Part shown: positions 1 through 6,117 of the stretch, in pieces
Position numbering within the stretch: the stretch's first letter is position 1
Layout: every line of letters begins with the position of its first letter
NCBI GenBank assembly: GCA_023253245.1
Contig: JALRHB010000046.1
Span: 1-9,626, forward strand
Direction: 5' to 3'
DNA from: Polynucleobacter sp.
GTDB taxonomy: Bacteria > Pseudomonadota > Gammaproteobacteria > Burkholderiales > Burkholderiaceae
Length of the DNA: 9,626 nt
Translations under genes and position numbers: made by a program
Notes under the pieces: generated by a model
Database searches by the model: none
The model's input: the letters and a program-made list of their open reading frames with translations, nothing else
Told to the model about the DNA's origin: nothing

Positions 1-554
1 AGGGGATCCCACCCGCACCGCGCGGCACCCCTCAGATTGAAGTGACCTTTGACATCGACGCAAACGGCATTTTGCACGTGGGCGCCAAAGATAAAGGCAC
101 CGGCAAAGAGAACAAGATCACTATCAAAGCGAACTCTGGTTTAACTGAAGAAGAAATTCAGCGCATGGTTAAGGATGCAGAGGCAAATGCTGATGAAGAT
201 AAAAAAGCATTGGAATTAGTCACCGCTCGAAATACTGCTGATGCCTTGGCTCACTCCACTAAGAAGGCTTTGGAAGAGCATGGCGCTTCTTTAGAGGCTT
301 CCGAAAAAGAGGCTATTGAAGCTGCTTTGAAAGAGTTGGATGAAGCGATCAAAGGTAGTGATAAAGCAGCTATTGAAGCTAAAACCGAGGCCTTGGGTAA
401 AGCAAGTCAGAAGTTGGGAGAGAAAGCTATGGCAGCAGAACAGGCTAAGGCTGGTGGTGCCGCTCCCGGCGCAGCTCCTGCCGGTTCTCAGGGTGCAGCT
501 CCAGATGCTGATGTGGTTGATGCTGACTTTAAAGAAGTGGATGACAAGAAGTAA
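1..554 (+). CDS. dnaK: Molecular chaperone DnaK (Hsp70), C-terminal part, 5' end outside window
   Basis: Cytosolic ATP-driven Hsp70 chaperone that folds and rescues proteins together with DnaJ and GrpE. Only the last 183 codons are present, and the frame enters at base 3. What is visible is the end of the substrate-binding beta-sandwich (PAPRGTPQIEV, FDIDANGILHV), then the helical lid starting near SGLTEEEIQRMVKDAEANA, then a Gly/Ala/Pro-rich linker and the acidic C-terminus DADFKEVDDKK. By recall of E. coli DnaK (638 residues), the fragment begins near residue 460, so the ATPase domain lies off the left edge. The reading frame is intact to TAA. dnaJ follows on the same strand after 112 bases, the usual order for this chaperone pair. 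Heat-shock control is expected for the family, but the promoter is not in the window. Family assignment is essentially certain. Confidence 0.97.
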   Translation, partial: GIPPAPRGTPQIEVTFDIDANGILHVGAKDKGTGKENKITIKANSGLTEEEIQRMVKDAEANADEDKKALELVTARNTADALAHSTKKALEEHGASLEASEKEAIEAALKELDEAIKGSDKAAIEAKTEALGKASQKLGEKAMAAEQAKAGGAAPGAAPAGSQGAAPDADVVDADFKEVDDKK

Positions 555-612
555 TTCCATCATCTGTGATTGAATGCAGTATTTAGCAAGGTATTTTTGA
601 AGTACTTAAATA

Positions 613-637
613 ACAAGTCGGCCTCGTGCCGACTTGT
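613..637 (+). promoter_or_regulatory. Stem-loop in the dnaK-dnaJ gap
   Basis: A perfect 10-bp inverted repeat, GC-rich in its upper part, encloses the 5-base loop CTCGT (left arm 613-622, right arm 628-637). It is not followed by a run of T on the + strand, so it is a poor match to an intrinsic terminator. It lies 30 bases upstream of the dnaJ start. A partial terminator, a processing site or a 3'-end stabiliser that sets the DnaK:DnaJ ratio would all fit; which of these is inference. Confidence 0.55.
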
Positions 638-652
638 GTCATTGAGGTTGTT

Positions 653-660
653 GAGAGGAA
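653..660 (+). promoter_or_regulatory. Ribosome binding site of dnaJ (supports GTG start)
   Basis: The purine-rich GAGAGGAA lies 6 bases before the GTG at 667. No ATG in the correct frame occurs upstream or close downstream, and the GTG start gives MPKSKRDYYEVLGV, the normal DnaJ N-terminus. Confidence 0.75.
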
Positions 661-666
661 TAGGCC

Positions 667-1797
667 GTGCCTAAAAGTAAACGCGATTATTACGAAGTGC
701 TGGGTGTTTCAAAAGGTGCTAGCGATGATGAGCTCAAAAAGGCTTATCGAAAGCTGGCGATGAAGCATCACCCCGATCGCAATCCAGATAGCAAAACATC
801 CGAAGCTCAATTTAAAGAAGTGAAGGAAGCATACGAAACATTAAGCGACCCCAATAAGCGTGCTGCCTATGATCAGTATGGCCATGCCGGAGTTGATTCA
901 TCTATGGGCGGGTTTGGCGGCGGATTTGCTGGCGGTGGTTTTGCAGATGCCTTTGGTGATATCTTTGGCGACATTTTTGGACAAGGCGGTGGGCGCCATT
1001 CTGGCCCTCAGGTTTATAAGGGCGCTGATCTTCGTTACAACATGGAGATCACACTTGAGCAGGCTGCCGAAGGTTACACCACTCAAATTCGGGTGCCTAG
1101 CTGGAGTAATTGCAAAACTTGCCACGGTTCAGGAGCAGAGCCTGGTACCAAGCCTGAAAAATGCACAACTTGTGATGGTCATGGCCAAGTGCGTGTCCAG
1201 CAAGGTTTCTTTTCAATGCAGCAAACTTGTCCCAAGTGTCGGGGTACTGGTGAATATATTCCAAAACCTTGCAAAACTTGCCACGGTAGCGGAAAACATA
1301 AAGAGCAAAAAACACTCGAGATTAAGATTCCAGCAGGCATTGATGATGGTATGCGCGTTCGCTCAGTCGGTAATGGTGAGCCCGGTGTGAATGGTGGGCC
1401 ATCTGGGGATCTCTATGTTGAGGTCAGGGTTAAGCCGCATAAAGTGTTTGAGCGCGATGGCAGTGACTTGCATGTACAAATGCCAATTTCATTTGCAACT
1501 GCCACTATCGGTGGTGATATTGAGGTGCCAACTTTATCGGGTCGCGTAGAGTTCCCAATTCCTGAGGGAACCCAAACCGGAAAAACTTTCCGTTTGCGCA
1601 ATAAGGGCATTAAAGGTTTGCGTTCTACGATGGTTGGGGATTTATTTGTGCACGTTGTAGTCGAAACCCCTGTCAAATTGACTGAAGAACAAAAAAAGCT
1701 ATTGCAAAAGTTTGATGAAAGTCTAAAGTCTGGGGGCGATAAACATAATCCCCATCAAAAAGGATGGTTTGACGGACTAAAAAGCTTTTTTAGTTGA
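667..1797 (+). CDS. dnaJ: Chaperone DnaJ (Hsp40), type I
   Basis: Co-chaperone that delivers unfolded substrates to DnaK and stimulates its ATPase. The 376-residue protein has the full type I layout: a J domain (about residues 5-70) with the HPD motif at 35-37; a Gly/Phe-rich linker (about 78-116); a zinc-binding domain with four CxxCxGxG repeats (Cys pairs at 149/152, 166/169, 188/191, 202/205); and two C-terminal substrate-binding domains. Length matches E. coli DnaJ (about 376). Translation starts at GTG with a good ribosome binding site. The gene follows dnaK, probably in one transcript, with a stem-loop between them. It ends 24 bases before the convergent panB stop. Cys repeats 1 and 4 share a 19-base identical DNA stretch. 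No residue expected for the family is missing. Confidence 0.98.
   Translation: MPKSKRDYYEVLGVSKGASDDELKKAYRKLAMKHHPDRNPDSKTSEAQFKEVKEAYETLSDPNKRAAYDQYGHAGVDSSMGGFGGGFAGGGFADAFGDIFGDIFGQGGGRHSGPQVYKGADLRYNMEITLEQAAEGYTTQIRVPSWSNCKTCHGSGAEPGTKPEKCTTCDGHGQVRVQQGFFSMQQTCPKCRGTGEYIPKPCKTCHGSGKHKEQKTLEIKIPAGIDDGMRVRSVGNGEPGVNGGPSGDLYVEVRVKPHKVFERDGSDLHVQMPISFATATIGGDIEVPTLSGRVEFPIPEGTQTGKTFRLRNKGIKGLRSTMVGDLFVHVVVETPVKLTEEQKKLLQKFDESLKSGGDKHNPHQKGWFDGLKSFFS
1110..1287 (+). repeat. 19-base direct repeat inside the DnaJ zinc-finger coding region
   Basis: Bases 1110-1128 and 1269-1287 are identical (19 of 19). They encode the CKTCHG core of CxxCxGxG repeats 1 and 4. The offset is 159 bases, exactly 53 codons. 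Protein-level repetition is normal for DnaJ; identity at the nucleotide level over the whole core is stronger than the amino acids alone require. Confidence 0.9.
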
Positions 1798-1821
1798 GCT
1801 TGAGAAAAAGTCTTATTGAAG

Positions 1822-2637
1822 TTAGCCGGCAAAGCCGTGTTCAGGGCCTGGAAATTTTCCAGATTTCACTTCTCGAACATAGGCTTTGACTGCGGCCTCA
1901 ATAGAGGAATGGCCATCCATAAAATTTTTTACAAATTTTGGTGGTTTACCAGGGCTAATGCCAAGCATATCTTGCAAAACCAAGACTTGTCCTGAGCAGT
2001 CAGGACCCGCACCAATTCCAATCGTTGGAATGGAAAGTGATTCAGTAATCTGTTTTCCAAGTGATGATGGGATAGCTTCGAGCACAATCATTTGTGCGCC
2101 CGCTTGTTCGCAAGCAATGGCTTGCTCTAGCATTAGGCTGGCAGCATCTTTTGATTTACCTTGAACCTTATAGCCACCCAAAAGATGAACTGATTGCGGA
2201 AGCAGGCCTAAGTGAGCACAAACTGGAACACTGCGCTCTACCAAATACTGAATAATTTCAATCTGCCAATCTCCGCCTTCAAGTTTGACCATATCAGCCC
2301 CAGCGCGCATAAGCTGCGCAGCTGACTCCAATGCTTGGAGTGGTTCGCCATAGCTGGCAAAGGGAAGGTCGGCAATAACGAATGCATGAGTATTAGCGCG
2401 CGCAACGCATGCAGTGTGATATGCCATTTGCTCCACCGTAACTGGGGTTGTACTGCTATGACCTTGAATCACATTACCAAGTGAATCCCCGATAAGAATG
2501 CTTTCTACTCCGCAACGATTGAGCAATGCTGACATGGTTGAATCGTATGCAGTCAGCATAGTCATTTTCTCTCCTTCTGCATACATGGAGAGTAATTTGG
2601 AAATTGTGATTGGCTTATCGCCTTGTAAGTAACCCAT
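1822..2637 (-). CDS. panB: 3-methyl-2-oxobutanoate hydroxymethyltransferase (ketopantoate hydroxymethyltransferase)
   Basis: First committed enzyme of pantothenate/CoA synthesis: transfers a hydroxymethyl group from 5,10-methylene-tetrahydrofolate to 2-oxoisovalerate, giving ketopantoate. The 271-residue (beta/alpha)8 protein carries the family motifs TAYDSTMS, GDSLGNVIQGHSSTTPVT, ADLPFASY, KLEGG and GIGAGPDCSGQVLVLQDMLG. With an offset of +6 to E. coli PanB, the Mg-binding acids are D51, D90 and E120, and the catalytic glutamate is E187. The ATG at 2637 is chosen because the N-terminal segment KPITISKLL aligns with family members, although no clear Shine-Dalgarno sequence precedes it; the next in-frame candidate, M25, has a strong one. 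The start lies 17 bases after the folK stop, so translational coupling is plausible. panC, a common partner, is not adjacent here. Confidence 0.97.
   Translation of the reverse strand: MGYLQGDKPITISKLLSMYAEGEKMTMLTAYDSTMSALLNRCGVESILIGDSLGNVIQGHSSTTPVTVEQMAYHTACVARANTHAFVIADLPFASYGEPLQALESAAQLMRAGADMVKLEGGDWQIEIIQYLVERSVPVCAHLGLLPQSVHLLGGYKVQGKSKDAASLMLEQAIACEQAGAQMIVLEAIPSSLGKQITESLSIPTIGIGAGPDCSGQVLVLQDMLGISPGKPPKFVKNFMDGHSSIEAAVKAYVREVKSGKFPGPEHGFAG
2571..2576 (-). promoter_or_regulatory. Internal Shine-Dalgarno-like AAGGAG before panB Met25
   Basis: Read on the - strand, AAGGAG lies 5 bases before an in-frame ATG (Met25, bases 2565-2563). This is ideal ribosome-binding geometry, unlike the annotated start. 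It falls in the codons for Glu-Gly-Glu-Lys and may be coincidental, since the shorter product would lack a conserved N-terminal segment. Confidence 0.3.
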
Positions 2638-2654
2638 GGCGAGAGTTTAATGAA

Positions 2655-3182
2655 TTAATGCGAGGATTGGCTATAAACCGCTTTTTCACCGCAATTACAG
2701 TTGCGACAGGGCAGTTTTTCGATACGCTGATTGGCAACTTGGGGTAGATAGGCCTTTAATTCGCCAAATTTTGGCAGGAAAAAATCAGGTGCAATTTCAA
2801 GTAAGGGCAAAAGTACAAATGAACGTTCAATGATTTTGGGGTGCGGGAGTGTCAGCTCTGAATCGTCCTGTGAGACACCTTCAAATGACAAGATATCCAA
2901 ATCTAAAGTGCGGGGCGCATTTTCATATGGACGTTCACGACCAAATTCTTGTTCCACAGCCTGACAGACATGGAGTAGACCGTAGGGACTGAGTTGAGTT
3001 TCAATCTCAATCACTGCATTGATATAGTCGCCACCAGTAGCTTGATAAGGAGCGCTTTGATAGAAGCAACTTTTTGCGAGGATCTGAAGTTCACAGCGTT
3101 GTGCAAGGCAAATAATTGCGTCAGTAATTAGCTGACGCGTATCTCCTATATTGCCGCCAAATCCAATAAATGCTCGGGCCAT
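2655..3182 (-). CDS. folK: 2-amino-4-hydroxy-6-hydroxymethyldihydropteridine pyrophosphokinase (HPPK)
   Basis: Transfers pyrophosphate from ATP to 6-hydroxymethyl-7,8-dihydropterin in folate synthesis. The 175-residue protein opens with the HPPK pattern MARAFIGFGGNIGD and holds the signature RERPYENAPRTLDLDIL at residues 82-98. R82, R84 and R91 match catalytic-loop arginines, and D94/D96 match the two Mg-binding aspartates of E. coli HPPK (D95/D97). LTLPHPKIIERSFVLLPLLEIAP is the usual second conserved block. I chose the ATG at 3182, preceded by GGAATAAGC, over a TTG 15 bases upstream, because family members begin right at this point. Unusual points: Glu87 sits where the family signature normally has K/R/H/D, and a roughly 15-residue tail after the normal end has Cys159-x-x-Cys162-x-Cys164. 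folK follows pcnB, as in E. coli, after 71 bases, and precedes panB by 17. Confidence 0.95.
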   Translation of the reverse strand: MARAFIGFGGNIGDTRQLITDAIICLAQRCELQILAKSCFYQSAPYQATGGDYINAVIEIETQLSPYGLLHVCQAVEQEFGRERPYENAPRTLDLDILSFEGVSQDDSELTLPHPKIIERSFVLLPLLEIAPDFFLPKFGELKAYLPQVANQRIEKLPCRNCNCGEKAVYSQSSH

Positions 3183-3253
3183 GCTTATTCCAAACAAAAG
3201 ATAAATCGATTCCCAACGTTCGGATTACTTTACTGAATTTTGCCCAAGTCTGC

Positions 3254-4663
3254 TTAACTTGTTGCGGGTTCTGCTGGGGCTGCAGTCTTGGGTTTTCTAC
3301 GGCGGCGTCGCTTTGTAGGTAAGGCACTAGCTCCGGAATTACCGGAGTCTTTTTTGGCGCTGGCCATAAGCGCTTCTTGGCCAGAGGGGTCCGACTCAAT
3401 AAAGTTAGTCCACCACTCACCTAAATCAGGGTTTAGTTCCCTGGCAGCGCAGCGTAGCAACATAAAATCATAGGCCGCCCTAAAACGAGGTGATTCTATG
3501 AGGCGGTAAGGGTAGCGACCTACCCGTTTTTCAAAGCGAGGTTGCATTGACCAGATTTCCCGCATATCGCTCTCAAAACGACGCTGGATAACCATGCCGC
3601 TACTCTGGCTTGCAATTGTCTCGTCCATAGCGTCTAAAAGAGCGGGGACATTGGAGCTCCCTTTAGCAATATTTTTTTTCCAATTGTGTAGGAGATCGGG
3701 CCACAAGAGAGTGGCAAATAGAAATCCTGCGGAGACGCCTTTCCCGGCCTGGATACGTTGATCAGTATTGGCTAGCGCAATACGTACAAAATCTTTTGGC
3801 CCGCTAGATCCTTCTTTGTTATCCAAAATTTGATCTAGGAGCGGTAAGAGTCCATGGTGTAAACCCGCATCACGCAAGCCTTGAATAGCTGCCCATGAAT
3901 AACCAGACATCAAAAGCTTGAGGATTTCATCAAAAAGTCGGGCTGATGGTACGTCATGAATCAATTTTCCCAACTTGGCGATTGGAGCGAGTGTTGCCTC
4001 GTCCAAAGTAAATCCAGTTTTGGCGGCAAATCGAATGGCCCTGAGCATTCGAATTGGATCCTCGCGATAGCGTTTGGCGGGGTCGCCAATCATGCGCAAG
4101 GTTTTCTTTTGCATGTCTGCCATGCCGCCGTGATAGTCGAGTACGGTTTCAGAGGCGGGATCATAGTACATGGCATTAATACTGAAATCACGACGGGCCG
4201 CATCTTCATGTTGACTGCCCCATACGTTATCGCGCAAGATGCGGCCATTTTCAGCAATGTGCTCTCCGGCATTTTCAAGAAGGGCGCGAAAGGTAGAAAC
4301 TTCAATTATTTCTGGCTGGCCTTTGCCAAAGAAAGTAACGTGCACTATCTGAAAGCGACGGCCAATTAAGCGCGCCTTACGAAAAAGTTTTTGCACTTGC
4401 TCTGGGGTGGCATTGGTTGCCACATCGAAATCTTTAGGGCTAATGCCTAGAACCAAGTCTCGAACAGCGCCGCCAACGATAAAGGCTTCGTATCCAGCGT
4501 TTTGTAGGGTTTGAGTAACCTTGATAGCATTTTTGGAGAGCAGATTTGGGTCAATCCGATGAGATTTTTTTGCGATACGCTTAGGTGCGCCAGAGGTATG
4601 TGCCGCAGTGTGCCGGACCATGGGGTCGCGACGCAGAATTCGTTTAATAAATTTTGTAATCAT
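3254..4663 (-). CDS. pcnB: Poly(A) polymerase I
   Basis: Adds 3' poly(A) tails to RNA, promoting decay of mRNA fragments and small RNAs; in E. coli it also affects ColE1-type plasmid copy number. The 469-residue protein has the class II nucleotidyltransferase core: FIVGGAVRDLVLG followed by the metal-binding pair D78/D80 in PKDFDVATNATPEQV, then EIIEVSTFR, RRDFSINAMYYD, and RYREDPIRMLRAIRFAAKTGF of the neck region. The bacterial PAP rather than CCA-enzyme identity is supported by KARLIGRRFQIVHV, the long C-terminal body and a strongly basic tail (KRRRRRKPK). The ATG overlaps the stop of the upstream HAD gene as ATGA, and no Shine-Dalgarno sequence is visible, so coupled translation is likely. 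The first 34 residues are basic and poorly conserved; a later start cannot be excluded. Confidence 0.96.
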   Translation of the reverse strand: MITKFIKRILRRDPMVRHTAAHTSGAPKRIAKKSHRIDPNLLSKNAIKVTQTLQNAGYEAFIVGGAVRDLVLGISPKDFDVATNATPEQVQKLFRKARLIGRRFQIVHVTFFGKGQPEIIEVSTFRALLENAGEHIAENGRILRDNVWGSQHEDAARRDFSINAMYYDPASETVLDYHGGMADMQKKTLRMIGDPAKRYREDPIRMLRAIRFAAKTGFTLDEATLAPIAKLGKLIHDVPSARLFDEILKLLMSGYSWAAIQGLRDAGLHHGLLPLLDQILDNKEGSSGPKDFVRIALANTDQRIQAGKGVSAGFLFATLLWPDLLHNWKKNIAKGSSNVPALLDAMDETIASQSSGMVIQRRFESDMREIWSMQPRFEKRVGRYPYRLIESPRFRAAYDFMLLRCAARELNPDLGEWWTNFIESDPSGQEALMASAKKDSGNSGASALPTKRRRRRKPKTAAPAEPATS

Positions 4664-5340
4664 GCAAACAGTTCAAGTATGGGCCAGTTGCGTCTCTTGG
4701 CTTCCTCACGTAGGCGAGCATCTGGATTGGTGGCAACTGGATTACTCACTTTTTCGAGAAGAGGTAAGTCATTCATCGAATCTGAGTAGAAGTAGCTATA
4801 GGGTAGCCTCCCAAGTTCTAGGTTTTGACTGCTAAGCCAATCATCTACTCGTTGAATTTTCCCCTCCTTAAAGCTCGGAATTCCTTTTACTTCTCCTGTG
4901 AAATTAGCAAGGGGATTGTCATTTAGAGTTGCAGGCTCTGTTGCAACCAAATGCTCAATACCAAACCTTTCCACAATGGGGCGAGTGACAAAACTATTGG
5001 TGGCCGTTACAACACAACAGAGATCACCAGCATCTTGATGACGCTTGACCAAATCAAGCGCCGATTGTCTAAGTTGCCCGGTAATCACTTCTTTCATGAA
5101 GGCATCATGCCATTCTTTTAATTGAGAACGAGAGTGTTCAGAAAGGGGCTTTAATGCAAAACGCAGAAACTCGTGGATATTGAGCTTGCCATCCTTGTAG
5201 TCTTGATAAAAACGTTCGTTCTGTTCTGCATAGAATTGGCTATCAACTACACCTATGCGGGCCAAAAATTGCCCCCACTCATAATCGCTATCGCAGGGAA
5301 GGAGGGTGTGATCTAAATCGAAGAGGGCTAGTTGAGTCAT
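4660..5340 (-). CDS. HAD-superfamily subfamily IB phosphatase (SerB-like), substrate unknown
   Basis: A cytosolic haloacid dehalogenase-type phosphohydrolase of 226 residues. Visible motifs: motif I FDLDHTLL with nucleophile D8 and acid/base D10; a helical cap (about residues 16-90); motif II VVTATN around T112; a candidate motif III lysine at K158 or K161 in SFKEGKIQ; and motif IV YSDSMNDLPLLE with D187 and D191. This layout fits the HAD-IB group that includes phosphoserine phosphatase SerB and the IB-hyp1 proteins. Relatives are sometimes annotated as histidinol-phosphatase, but nothing here fixes the substrate. The gene starts 6 bases after the hda stop and overlaps the pcnB start by 4 bases (ATGA), so it is embedded in the operon. 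A weak AAAGAT serves as its possible ribosome binding site. The superfamily is certain; the reaction is not. Confidence 0.9.
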   Translation of the reverse strand: MTQLALFDLDHTLLPCDSDYEWGQFLARIGVVDSQFYAEQNERFYQDYKDGKLNIHEFLRFALKPLSEHSRSQLKEWHDAFMKEVITGQLRQSALDLVKRHQDAGDLCCVVTATNSFVTRPIVERFGIEHLVATEPATLNDNPLANFTGEVKGIPSFKEGKIQRVDDWLSSQNLELGRLPYSYFYSDSMNDLPLLEKVSNPVATNPDARLREEAKRRNWPILELFA

Positions 5341-5346
5341 GAATCT

Positions 5347-6105
5347 TTATTTTGGCTGCAGCAGTTCTCGAACTAGAGGAAGCGTTACAGCACGTTTGGT
5401 TTCAAGTGAATAAGCGTCCAAAGCATCAATCAAGGCCATGAGGTTGGGCATATCGCGGTAAAAACGATTGAGCAACCAGGGCAATACCTCTGGCGATAAA
5501 ACCAAGCCTCGTGCTTGGGCCGCTTGTTCTAAAGCTTGTATTTTCTCATCATCGCTCAAAAGGTGGGTTTGAAAAATCATGCCCCAGCCCAAACGGGTTC
5601 GCAGGTCCTCTCTGAGGTTTAATGCCCCCGGAGCAGCATTGCCTGCCATCAAGATGTGGATGCCCTTACTTTGTTGAATTTCATTCAAAATTCGAAACAA
5701 AGACGCTACTTGTCGCTCATCAAGACGATCAACGTCATCAACTGTAATTACCGAGATTTGATCGCTAGCGCTTAATTTAGGTAGCTTCTCTTCCAGCTTT
5801 ACCCATGAAATCGGCTCATTGGGATTTAATGAAAAACATTGAAGCCCTAATTGTTTTGCGCAATTACTGATGGAATCTAGTAAGTGGGTTCGTCCAGAGC
5901 CCTCTGGGCCCCACCAATAGATCCATCGGCTATTTAAGGCATTGCCATTTTGAATGGCTTGAGAATTTGCTTCCCAAGACTTCACTAAATCCTGGAGAGT
6001 GGAATGGAGAGCGAGATTGGCGCCAGTTAAAAAGTTATTGAGACTTGGAGCTGGTGCATGACTAATATCGAGTGCAAATTGACGCGGGAGTGAAGAGCTA
6101 TTCAT
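5347..6105 (-). CDS. hda: DnaA regulatory inactivator Hda
   Basis: AAA+ protein that, bound to the DNA-loaded sliding clamp, triggers hydrolysis of DnaA-bound ATP after replication initiates and so prevents re-initiation. The 252-residue protein starts with a short tail holding a clamp-binding-like hexapeptide, QFALDI (residues 9-14; compare QLSLPL in E. coli). It then has a DnaA-type AAA+ domain: a Walker A-like GPEGSGRT at 66-73 with Arg instead of Lys, which I recall also occurs in E. coli Hda; Walker B ITVDDVDRL with D123/D124; and TRLGWG with R171 at the expected arginine-finger position. The end (RFYRDMPNLMALIDALDAYSLETKR) matches the Hda lid. It has no DNA-binding domain, which excludes DnaA. 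It lies 12 bases after the permease gene, with no clear Shine-Dalgarno sequence. Confidence 0.93.
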   Translation of the reverse strand: MNSSSLPRQFALDISHAPAPSLNNFLTGANLALHSTLQDLVKSWEANSQAIQNGNALNSRWIYWWGPEGSGRTHLLDSISNCAKQLGLQCFSLNPNEPISWVKLEEKLPKLSASDQISVITVDDVDRLDERQVASLFRILNEIQQSKGIHILMAGNAAPGALNLREDLRTRLGWGMIFQTHLLSDDEKIQALEQAAQARGLVLSPEVLPWLLNRFYRDMPNLMALIDALDAYSLETKRAVTLPLVRELLQPK

Positions 6106-6117
6106 TGCGACTAAGAG

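Noticed and set aside
860..1390. Open frame of 176 codons on the + strand inside dnaJ
   Set aside because: Shifted frame of the dnaJ coding region, with Cys/Val-rich translation produced by the zinc-finger repeats; not a gene.
1775..1821. Near-palindrome of A and T runs (about 1777-1793) at the dnaJ end as a bidirectional terminator for dnaJ and panB
   Set aside because: The stem is almost all A/T with one mismatch in length, has no GC-rich part and no following T-run on either strand, and overlaps the last dnaJ codons. Too weak to annotate.
3183..3197. TTG at 3197 as the folK start
   Set aside because: It would add five residues not seen at the N-terminus of HPPK, and the TTGGA it contains is better read as the ribosome binding region for the ATG at 3182.
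3183..3253. Separate promoter for folK-panB in the 71-base gap after pcnB
   Set aside because: Only poor matches were found (for example TTGGGA without a properly spaced -10). The gap is longer than its neighbours, but no element can be supported.
3121..3420. Open frame of 99 codons on the - strand across the pcnB end and folK start
   Set aside because: It overlaps two well-supported genes in another frame, has low-complexity content and resembles no family I know; a shadow frame.
3956..4369. Open frame of 137 codons on the + strand opposite pcnB
   Set aside because: It is antisense to the conserved PAP core, whose codon pattern explains the open frame; no start signal or recognisable motif.
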